Source: Cordia subcordata (Eukaryota; Streptophyta; Magnoliopsida; Boraginales; Cordiaceae). From it: a stretch of DNA of 64,000 nucleotides. The notes below the pieces were generated by a model. The model was not told the origin of the DNA. It saw only the letters and a program-made list of their open reading frames with translations, and did no database searches. Below, piece by piece: positions 1 to 12,000 of the stretch (position 1 is the first letter of the stretch; every line of letters begins with the position of its first letter). Position numbers and translations under genes: made by a program. The DNA is taken from positions 5,822,501 to 5,886,500 of the forward strand of contig JAPTOF010000006.1 in the NCBI GenBank assembly GCA_028554755.1. Direction: 5' to 3'.

Positions 1-3000
1 AGGCCCTGATTCATCTCTGAAGAAGTAAAAGTAGTCAGAATGTCGTTTAGATAAGTGACAAGAATGATATGTTGCTGCGGAATGTGCAAACTCTTCAAAT
101 TTCTTTACTTCGCCTTCTGCACCATCATGCCAATTGTAATGCATATTCAAGTAAGCTATTATCATTACTTTGATTGCACAAATTTCACTAGCACAACAAA
201 CTCCGAATCTGACACTCTAAAAATCATGATGCATGATACAAGATAACAGCTTACACGTTCCACAAGTTCTGGATAACAGTGAAAAAAGTACCCCAAGTAT
301 GAAAAACTTGAAATGGCACAAGGCTTCATTTTCTATTAGTCTTCCATCTGTTTCAGATTGGTTGTAAATAGAGATAAGATCACATTATGAGTTAATAGAC
401 AATTATATATGTATCATTGATTTTATATGGAAACAAATGCCTGATGAATATTTCCAGTGATCCCAGTTATGCAGCTCAGCTAGTCACTACAGAACAGGGA
501 TAAAGAACTAGAAATTGAAGATGCTCAAAACCAGCATATCAGAACATGAAATCAAAAAAGGCTTAAAGTCAAATAGAAAAGAGAAATAAATATATGAAAG
601 AATCATGGTCTTCAAAAATAAATATGAGAGCACAATAGAGAAAAAATAGTTGCTCTAACTTCATTCTTTTCATCTGTCTACCCAATTTTTGCATTTGATT
701 GATAATTTGATAGGAGAGAAATGTGACCAAGATCATCTTCCTTTCTTTCCCTCCAAAATTTAAGAGCCCTTCAGAACCTCAGTGAATGCTACTCAACAAG
801 ATACTACAGGGGAAAAAAAAAAAAAAGCTCAATGGAACCTTTTCAGCAAAACTAGGTTGAGCTATGACTTTCCTTTACAGCTTCTGTTACATTTTGGACT
901 TAATGATGTAGATGTGAAAATCCCACTAGGTAAAAGCTACTATGGTGTCCTTGAAAATCTCAGGATTTCTCTCAGAAATTCACCACAAAATAAAGCGGTC
1001 AGATATACTCGAGCATACTAGTAATCGAAGTCACTAGAGTTCATGTCTCAGAAGGGGTACAAAAAGGAACCTTTTTCTTCTTTTATTGATTGGATAAAAA
1101 TTTATATTTTCCCCCGAAGACATGACTATATCAGTTAAAGCATCCACTGCAAGATTTAAGACCTTATATGGGACCAGTTTGTGTTGGATGATCTGAAAGA
1201 TAGGAACAGAGAAATCACCAAGGAATGAAACTATGAGCAATATTGCATGCCCAAAGTTTAGATTACGCTACTATTATTCTTTGTGACAGAAAAAGACAGT
1301 TACGTACGAGGATTAGGTTAGGACTTCATTCCATGTGCAAGCCACAGCATGCAGGATGATAATGTGAATCTGTGAGATTTTGTTATTGAATGTGTGCAAC
1401 ATGAAAATGAGGAAGGATCCTGCCAATACGAGGAAAACAACGAGGTAAACTCACATAATTGAAAGCTACAAGCCTAGAGCACTTTGAAAATTGATTGTGT
1501 AGAGGATGAACAAGACCAATTAAAGTAAGCTCAAGTCTATAAGTAGTGTGCTATTTTTAGCTAGGCCAGTAGAGTAGATTCACACTTCAGGGTAGCTCTG
1601 ACTGCATGACAGTGTAACTTGATGACAAAGGTACTCATTCAGAATCTTAAGGAGAACTGGTGCACCCAGAGTTTTTATCAATATTATTAATTTCTGCTCC
1701 TTATTCTTTGAGACTGAGGACAGAGTTCTAGACATGATGGTCCTTTCAAAGCACATCTCTCTTGAAGGTAAAATGTTGAGGGATCTAAACTAACATTGAT
1801 GTTCTTCCATTTTTATGCATGTCAATATACTTCTATAAGCGAAAACCATCAATTCAACCCATAAAACCATTCAAAAATTATGTTGCTGGAATGACATAGA
1901 GATTGGTAATCTCTATCTGGTAGATCAAAACATTCGAGCAAGCAAACTAGCAGCCATTAAGATAAAGCAACTTATGCATTCAGTTAAGTGTTAAAGGAAT
2001 CTATCAATACTAATAAAGAAGAGTCTACTGAACTATATGACTGTCAGGTGTTGCATTAATTATTAGCTTTGCTATTCTTTTGCCACCTGTCCTATTTGCT
2101 ATACATCTTTTAAACAAAGAAAAAGACTAAACTTTTTTCTAGAAAAAGGAAAAGACAAATCTATTACCTTAAAAAGATGCCCAATAAATGATGGAAACGT
2201 ATCAGTCTATATCATTCATGATTCTTTTTCTAAAATTATTAGATTTTACAAAAATATAAAAGTTGTATTCAATGTCAGAAATTTAATATGACAAAATATA
2301 TTTAGGTTTTATTTCTTACATTAATTGTCAAATTTGACCATCAACAATTATAAAACTATAAAAACATCCATTTCTCCGGTGTATCATAGTGTATCATACG
2401 AGTACTATCATATTATATAAATATCGAAATAATTGTCAAAAATACTTTTTAATTTTGAAATGATTACATAATTTTAATTTATATCATATTATATAAATAT
2501 CGAAACCCGTGCATCTCATGGGTAGACATGTTATTCTGTACGTATTCATCATTTCTATAAATGAGATGAAAATTCTAATTCTTCAGTTTCATAAGCACAA
2601 GCTAAGTACATCCTAAAGTAAAAGATTTCCCACGTGCTATGATATCTTACATTCTCCAGAGCAAAAATTTTCTGAGAATAGACATGATTTCCCACACGCC
2701 CACTAACAAAAAGGATATAAAATTAACGTTTTCACAAGGATAGATGCATTGTTAACACGGAAAGATAAATTCAAGATGCTAGGGCATAGAAATTTATAAA
2801 GAAGCCTTATACGTTTTTTCTTTCCTTTATCTTTTGAATGTTTGATTGATTCAAACAATAGACACTAACAGACCCAGGGCTGCCATTGGAAAAATTAGAA
2901 AGAGGGATAAATGATATATTAAAAGAAAAGAAATTTATCACAACCACTTATATAGTAGAGGAAACTTGTAGTAGAATATTTATAAGTACCATTCATGGCC

Positions 3001-6000
3001 AAGTTGGCTATGGCTCCAGAAGCAACCCTGCGAATGGTTGTGTTTTGGGATGAGTGAAGCAGAATCAGCAGTGCATCTAGACCACCTTCCTGCACAATTT
3101 TCTCCTGCTTGCTGTCTGAAATCAGAAAGTTTTAAGAGAAGCATAAATTTATTTATCACACACATCATTCATATGTCATTGACCACTTCAACAAGAGAAT
3201 ATTAGAGTTACCCTGCAAAATCTCCATTAACTAAATTTCTGATCTTTTAAGTTTTGTAAAAATATTTTTCCGTCACCCTAGCTCTCTATATAGACAACAA
3301 GATTAACCACACATATCAAAATGAGGGTTCAACAGCTCCTAATGTACAATTGAATATTATTTGGGCTACAAAGAGAATCTGAAAGAAAACAAAGGCCAGT
3401 ATGTAATGAGATTTAGCAAGTGACGATTTGTGCTGCACACAAAAGCACACCTTCGCCAAAGCAGAGAGAGAGAGAGAACAAAAATGGTGGACAAGGCAGT
3501 AACCAGCAGACAAGAAAATTCATGACAAATCGGCTCCTTTCAAGAAAGCAATTCGTCATTGACGCTTTGCACCCAGCAAGGCCCAATGTCTCCAAGGCTG
3601 AGTTGAAGGAGAAATTGGCAAGGATGTATGATGTGAAGGACCCAAATGCCATCTTTGTGTTCAAGTTCAGGACTCACTTTGGTGGAGGCAAATCTACAGG
3701 ATTTGGATCGATCTATGACTCTGTTGAGAACGCAAAGAAGTATGAGCCCAAATACAGGCTCATTAGGAATGGCTTGGATACCAAGGTGGAGAAGTCCAGG
3801 AAGCAGGTGAAGGAGAGGAAAAACAGAGCCAAGAAGATCAGTGGTATCAGAGCCTCGTTGGTGAACTAGGCACGATGACAACACAAGGAGGACACATAAG
3901 GACTTGTGTTGAAGGACGCTGATTTGCACAAAAAATAAAAAGTGTTAACATAATAAATAAATAAACAAATATCCTCTCTACAAGTTTAAGCTTTTAGATG
4001 AGGTGGTAACTCTAATATGGTATCAGAGCCTGGAAACCAAGCGACACAAGTTCGATCCTTACCGCCACTCATTTAAAAAAATATTAAATTGTCCACATAC
4101 AAACTCTAAACAAATTACGCTGCACGTGGGGGACGTGTTACCGTAATAAATAAATAAACAAATATCCTCTCTACAAGCTTTTAGATGAGGTGGTAACATA
4201 ATAAATAAATAAACAAATATCCTCTCTCTCTCCTTTGGTGAAGGTGTCTTATTTCTTTCAACAATCCCAAATCGTCACTTCACTATTATTTGCTCACATC
4301 TTGGAGTTTCCCAAAGGAGTTTGGTAAAATAAATAAATAAAACATACAACATCTTTTTTATCACTACTATGGCTTCCTACTAATTTTGACTCTAATAAAA
4401 TGCAAAAAAGTGACATTCAAGCTATTAAAATGATTCGAATTTAGACTTTGGTGAAAAAGTATAGCAGCCATGTGAAGATTCTTTTTTCTTTTCCTATCTT
4501 CTATATTATGCTTCGGTAATTTGAAAATTTACCCTTTTGCTTTGAAGTGTGGCCAAAATTAAGTAGTCTCTTTGTTTATGGGAGTCAAAGGCTTATAAGT
4601 GCCTCCTTTAGAAAATTTCTTACAACATTCAACATCTTTATATCTCAAAGTTTCATGCATAATCTGGCATTTCTTACAAAATTTCAAATATTTTATCCTT
4701 TTAAAATTGTATGTTTACCTTTCAGTTCCCTCCCTCTAAACATAATGTCTTTTGTATGACCACAAAACAAAAATTTAACAATAGATGCAAAGATTGTTCA
4801 AGAAAACACATTTCGAGATATGAATATGTGAAGCTATCATCACTATACCAGTGGAACTTCTTTAGATGATCTCCTTATATGCCAAAGAGTTAGATCTATT
4901 ATTGTTATATGTCTCAGGCATGGTGAAGAATTCACAACATTGGTTTGTTGGACTCAAAGATGACCGAAAGAAATTTTCAATTCATACCTTCAGCAGCAAG
5001 GTTGGCTACTACTTTCACAGCCTGTATCTGGACATCTAAATCTTCGGATTTTAACAATGATAATATCTTTTGGAGCCCAACTGCACACACAAAGCATAAA
5101 GACTAGTAATTTGTCCCTGAAATCTTGGGTGGTCAATTTATTGGCATGGTTAACCAATTATATTTACACTACTCTTCCAACATGCCAACAAGCATATGCA
5201 TATAGATCAAAAGATCTTGCCTTCTTCGCATATCTTTGCAATGGTGCTCCTTTGGCTAAATGAAGAAGATCCTTGGGCTAAGTTATCCTTTTTATATGAT
5301 CTCTTTTCCTATAAAACAAAAGCATACGAATAATCTCACGACAAGGAAACCTTTCAACTTAATTCAGAAGCTTTATGTACAACCCACCTCAAAGCCATCT
5401 TCACTTTCAGGTACCACCTTTTTTATATTGACCAGCTCATTTTCAGCAGCCTTTCTATGGTTTTCCTCAACTAAGAGGGACTGCCTCAAGGCATGAAGTT
5501 CAGCATTTAGTGTTTCCTAATAATTAAAATTTGCAAGGATGCACATTAGTTATCAGACAACTCAACCTAAAAAGAACCCCACAACACTATATTTACTTTA
5601 GCAAGAGGCAGTTTGCTATTTGACATTTTAAGATTGGGGTTTGCGGCATGGAAGAGAAAGAAAGGGTTGCAGCAAATGGGTTTGAAACAATTCTCTAAGA
5701 AAGACACAAATTTTCAAATGAAGCAAACTGAATCAGCAGTCAAGTCTAAGATATCAGTGATACCTTCTCAGATAGTAGATCCTCATACTCTGTTCTCAAT
5801 GACTGAAGTTCATTCAAAGTTGTCTCATACAGCTGATGCATTTCCTGTAATCTTAATTTAAGCTCTTCAATCTCTTCCTCTCCCCGAGTCTACACTCAAT
5901 CAAAAAGAAAAATGAATGAATAAGCAAAGAATCTTAGAAGATGCATAGGTTACACTCTGAACAATTTATCAATAACAGAACAAGAATAGCCATGTAAATT

Positions 6001-9000
6001 CCAGCTTAAACAGATTAATGCGTAAGTGGTTTGTAAATTCACTCTCGATCAATTCAACTACACTTTTCCCTAGGCATTCTTTTCCAGCTGAGTTTTTGTC
6101 ATCTTGCAGCAGGAAAAGGGGGATTTTTGAGTACCAGATTTGAGTATATCCTTAAATAAAATTTATAAAAGAAATTTTAAAAATGAAACTTACTAAATCT
6201 TGTTTGCACTTTAGACCATTATAAGTAACTAAAGATCGAATGGAGACCATTTTACAGAATTAAAAGGAAAGCTATCCGGTCACCTTATTGCAGTAATAAG
6301 ATAAGACCAATCAGTGTTGAGAAACTTAAGCATTATACGAAGTCAGGAAAATGAAGATAAAGTCTTAGGAATGTGCATGCAGACTTTACCTGCGACGAGT
6401 TTTGATGATCATGTAGTTGCCTTTTTGTCAAATGTAATTGTTCCTCAGCATTTCTGGAGCAAGCACGCTCATCAGCTAATACCTGAGTTAATTCTGATAA
6501 TCTGTCTTCATACATTTTAGAGGTCTCTGCTATTGCCTTTTCATGTCTAGAATTTTCCATCTGATATTGCTGTGAGAAAAGAAGGTGTGAGCACTCTTCA
6601 CACAACTAAATTGGAAAGCAAGAAGAGATCACTGATTATTGAAAGAACTTTTCCAGTATGATTCTACAGAGTAATTTTAAATGTGTCAGATTTCTATAGT
6701 ACTGCTGCCTGCTTCAGGTTTGACCAAACAAGCACTTACATCATCTCAGTCACACAAAACACAGATTTCCCACCAGTGCAGCAGCAAAAACTGATATCTA
6801 GAGGACTGAATAGGGAGATCGAAAAAAGATGTTTCAAAGCTCAGAAAGTTAATGCTAACCTGCATTGACCTTTGAAGGTCACTGAGCTGCTTCTCTGTCA
6901 CATCTTTTTGTTCTTCAGCACTTCTAGAACAAGCACGTTCATGATCAAGTTGTTTCATCATGTCAGCTATTTTCTTCTCATACATCTGAGTTGTCTCTGC
7001 GAGTATTTTCTGATATGAAGAATTTTCCAGCTGTTGTTGCTACTAACAGCCAAATATAAAATGACTGATTTTACTCCCAAAAAACAGAAGAGAAAGAAGG
7101 AAACCTAACATCAGAAAGTAACTAACCAAAATAGGTGCATTTTAATAGTGAGAAATGAAAATGGAACATTGAGATACTTTTAAAATCAACCTACATACAT
7201 TGACTGTAGTAAATTTAAATTTTACAACTAAGTAACCAACTTTTTCTTCTTCTTTCTTTTTTTTTTTTTTTTGGCCAAGAAGAATGAAAGATCTAAACAA
7301 CTGGTACACCTTTCTTGTTCAGATTCAATCAGAAACAAACAATATTCTTCTGAATCAAATACCTTACTGCGCCTCAAACTCATTTCAAGCCGTTCAACCT
7401 CATCACGCATTAAATGGTTGTGATCTTTCTGGTGATTCAAATCTTTTAACACCGTTTCCAATTCAAGTTTCAAACGGTTATTCTCCTTCTCCAGAATCTG
7501 CAACAAAAATGAGATAATAATATCATCGTACTGCTGTGTAACTAAGAGGATCTAATCATCTAAAAGCTTTTGCCTTTATACAGATCAAAAGAGGGAATGC
7601 ATTCAAATCTAATTTCCTAGACTAGAGAAAAATTTGAGGAAAAATAGTTTAGTTTGCACACCTTGCTATTCTTCAAACTTATTTCTAGGCGTGCAACTTC
7701 ATCATTCATCAATTCTTTTTGCTCTTTCTGATGATCCAATTCTTTCGTTAACTTTTTCATCTGCAATTCAAGACAAGTATTCTCCTTCTCCAAGAACTGC
7801 AGACATGTCATAATTCTAGAAAAGTAATAATCATAAAATAAAATGAATGTACGGGAGCTCCACACATGAGGAGAAAAATGAAAAGACAGACTGAGCATCT
7901 AATGCTGAAAATGACTATTTGGCTCAGCCCAAGCAAACACTATCTCTATCTCAAAATAAGAGTCCTTTCCATGTCAGGATGCCTGTCTAGGCTTTCAGAA
8001 CTCGTCACATAACATCAAATTGCTCCAATTACACCCTTCTTACCTAGAGACTCTCTGAAAATTCAAATTGTTCTGAAAAAGAAGATTGAGGTGTAAAAGA
8101 GACCTTTACACCCAATTTCAAAAACTAAAATACCATGGTAATAAGTTAGAGGTCCTTCCCTTGGGAGGGAGAAACTACACTAGACCGGAAACTGGAAAGC
8201 ATGAGACTAAAGGAAGAGAGGGCAAAAATTATACCTCAGACCTGGTAACTAAACTCCTTTCAGCTTCAGCAAATAAGTTTTGGCATTCTTTCAGCTTTCT
8301 TCCCATTTCATTTTTCTCATTGTCCCGTAATTTTTGTTGCCTATCAATTGCTGCAGTTAGGTGATCAACCTGAGTCTCAAGCTTCCTGCACAAGCTCTCA
8401 TAATCGAATTCTTCTTTCAGCTTCACAGAATTTACTATTTTCATTGCCTGTCCAAGACTCCAAGTCAATGCCAAAAAGTTTTCAATAATTTGAGAGTATC
8501 ACTACGAAAAGAACTTGAATAACCATAGTGAATTAGCAATTCTATACGCAATAACTGCTAGTGTAGTTATATGATACAAGCTAATCTTCAATTTTTCCAC
8601 AGGAATATCATCGATGTCTTAAGTAGTAGTGTGCAATTTAGTATTTAGAGCAAGAGAATCACATGCATACGCATAGAAGAAAATAAGTTAAATATGTGAT
8701 CAAGGGGACTGGAAACTCGGTGTATGGAAGGCTATAGGAGACCAGGTCTAGGGCACCTGTGTAACAACACAGAACTAAACGATTAATTCTTTTCGACCAT
8801 AGTCCAGTACTGCTTAAGTGCTTATATCCGGCATGAAAATAAGTGGGTTATTTGCGTCTTCATCTTGCACAAGTAAAAATCCAAATAATCAGAAACCAAA
8901 ATTTCCTCCATGACAGAGCTACATATTCTGCTAATAATAGCATATCCCAATCCTCTAATTGAAGATGTAAGTGAGGAAACAGAAAATGAAAACAAAGATA

Positions 9001-12000
9001 CCCTAGAAAAGAATAGTTTGACTTGGAGATTGATTAGAAACTGGACATTCTATCAGAGAGATTTATAACCATCATATGCATTGAAAGCTTTATAGCCACA
9101 GGGAAGGACATGTATAGAGTAAAACAAGCACCACAACCAAGTCGCACTAAATAAGTGGTAACTTTACCCGTTGTCCAAACATTATAGTGCTTGCAGTTTC
9201 TGCATGATGCCGAGAAGATGGCCCAATTGTTATGATGAGTGAAGTTCGTGCAGAACCTGTTAGATTGAAACAAAAATTTGCACAGTCAGCTTAAAATTAT
9301 ATTAATCTTTTACAAACTGAGGGGAAAAGAAGGAAAAGAAAACAGAAGGACATGACATTTCATGCACAGAATCTCATTTGGACCAAAAGAATAAAAGTAC
9401 ATGAATGAAAGAAGAGCTTCCTGGACTGGAAACGGCAGAATCTTTTCTGCAATAGCATCTAAGGAGAGGAGAGCTAACCAATACAAGTATTCTCATGGCA
9501 AATTGTGCAGGAAGAAGAAACAAATGCTGGATGTGGTAGTCAGTACTAAGTCCAGGTTACCTACACAAAAGTGGGAGAAACCTACAAGGTGCTACTATAT
9601 ATGATGAGGTGGTAGTCTAAAAGGAGAATGAAATAACCAATCCACTCATTCACATTGTGAGGTGGTTAGAGCGATGCTATTCCCTTAACTGGGGTTTATT
9701 GGATGAAGTCAAACTCCCTTAAAGGTAGTCTTCCGGATCGATACAAGAGTGAAATGTGTCCAGAAAGAGCTAGGATAATACTTGATGCAGTTTAGTGGGG
9801 AATACAGAAAGACAGAAGTAGAAGTGGTTTCACGGTTTAAGTCTCCCACCATGCGAACTGAAGTTCAAATGCTAATATATTAATTTCTTTTATTGTGCAA
9901 AGAGGAGACAAAAGAGGGGTTCTTAATTTTGTGTTTTTATATCTTCTCAATCCTTTTAATCTTATAGTTTTGTCTTGTATATTGGTTACACAGCGAAGGT
10001 GCCACAGAAATGATAGCTTCAACCAATATATGTCAGTATGGACCCCAAATTTAGCTAAGCCACAATAATCATATCTTCCCGATCCTTTGGTTTTTTGGTT
10101 TCCGCTTCTCTGTACTAAAGCACTCCATACTGAGGTAGTTTATTTGAAAGAAAGTCAAGCTCACCTCCAAATGAATCACGCAGCAGACGTGTTAATTTGG
10201 AATCTCTAGTGGGTATATGAGAACTATTCTCGGCTAATGCATTTATACATTTTCCTAAAGAAGTAAGAGAAAGATTGATAAACTTTGCCTCCTCAATCAA
10301 GTGGCCTTCACTACCTGCAAGAAGAAGGTAACAGAGAGGATGATAACTAGCAAAGCAGCTTACATTGTGTTGATAGAAACAAAATAAATTACGGAACTAT
10401 CATGTAATCAAAGGTGCTAAAAAACTTATTTATTGTCATTTTTAGTTAAAAATTTGTTTTTAGCTTAACATGATGCAAGTAGAACAAAGAATCTGTTCAA
10501 CTATGAATTGTAGAAGACCAACCAGATTTGTCTATTCGCTCTGATCCTGCAAGATCAACTATTAGCAGTTTGCTTTTACGAATAATAGGCACATGTCTAT
10601 CGCTTCTATTGTCTTTTTCTCGTAAAGAGGTATCACTTTCGTCTTTATCATGGACAGGTGTATGAACATAAACCTGTAGAACAATAAATCAATGGGAAGA
10701 CTGAACATAAGAAACAACAACTTTGAGTACTAACAAGAAATGCACAAGCAATAAGCTCATTGGAAACGTTAAAACTCTGTAATGACAGAAGAAAGGCCAA
10801 GAAAATAATTATTTCTCAGACATGGCAGTTAAAAACCTGAGAACTACGTAATCTAGTTTTCCATACCATAAGAATCGCATGGCTACGTGACGATTCTGTG
10901 TTCATCTTTGTATTTGCTGCATGACGATTTGTTTCTCCTATTTGCAGTTGCTGTAAGAAATCATCAAGATTTTGTATTTTAACTAATGTGGCGCCAGAAG
11001 CTGAAATTTCACCAGTCTTTGCATCCTCAACAACTAGAATATTTGTCTTTTCAGGTGCCAGCAAATCTTGGATGGATTCCATATACAACTGAGGCAAAAA
11101 ACATTATTTTCACCACCTTCATATAGCTAAAAGCATAAGATCAGAATGATCTTAGACCAAATAAATATTAGAAAAGAGGTAACATCCATTCACTGATCAT
11201 CTATATTTGAGGCAAATATATAAGCAAAAATTTATATTTTAAGAACCATAAGCAATAAAAATCAAGTTCTTTTATTGCTTAAATGAGTCTTATCTAGGAT
11301 GACAATCATCACCAGAAATTCTTGTAAGACTAACAAAAGAATACACGAGTCCTTCAAAATATCAAGAAGATGATAACAGTTTTATCCACACAAAAAATGA
11401 AATGCTGAGTCATTCAATATCATCCATCCTACTAATCAACCATAGCATTTAGTTTTATGTGATAATACAAGTATTCTCACAGCTAGGAAAGATCAAAACC
11501 ACACTTATCACAAACACTTTCCGTAGACATAAATTATGTACATATTTTCATCCCTTTATGCTCCCAGAGAACCTACAAAGATCTGCAGCCACACGAGCCC
11601 AGGAGGGACCCAAGATTTTTGTTGAATTGTGACTATAAACACACAATCTAATACTCATATATAAATAAATTTTTTCTTTGTGGAGGCAAATTGATTTTTC
11701 AAACTAAAAGTACCTTAGTTATGTACATGTTTTTTAATAGAATTTTGAGGTGAGTGGGAGCTGTTAATGTGTCCACCCTTGTGCCCGGGCTCCCCGCAGG
11801 TTCCCATTGAACTTTACACCCTGAACAAAGTGCTTAGAAATCTAAAAAGCTTCTGCTCAACAACGCAAACATCATCCACAGTCCGATGTATAGGTCTTGT
11901 AAACGAACTTCAGTAATTAATATATGAAAAACTAATAGACTAAATTATACTCTAAATAGATTAATATACATGGCTAAATTTATCATAATGGTTCAAGAAT

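Noticed and set aside
6746..6985. A separate small coiled-coil gene between 6390 and 7040
   Set aside because: The frame is bounded by proper splice sites and continues the kinesin stalk in phase 0.
9650..9780. tRNA-like string around GTGAGGTGGTTAGAGCG
   Set aside because: No convincing B box at the right spacing and no cloverleaf could be drawn.
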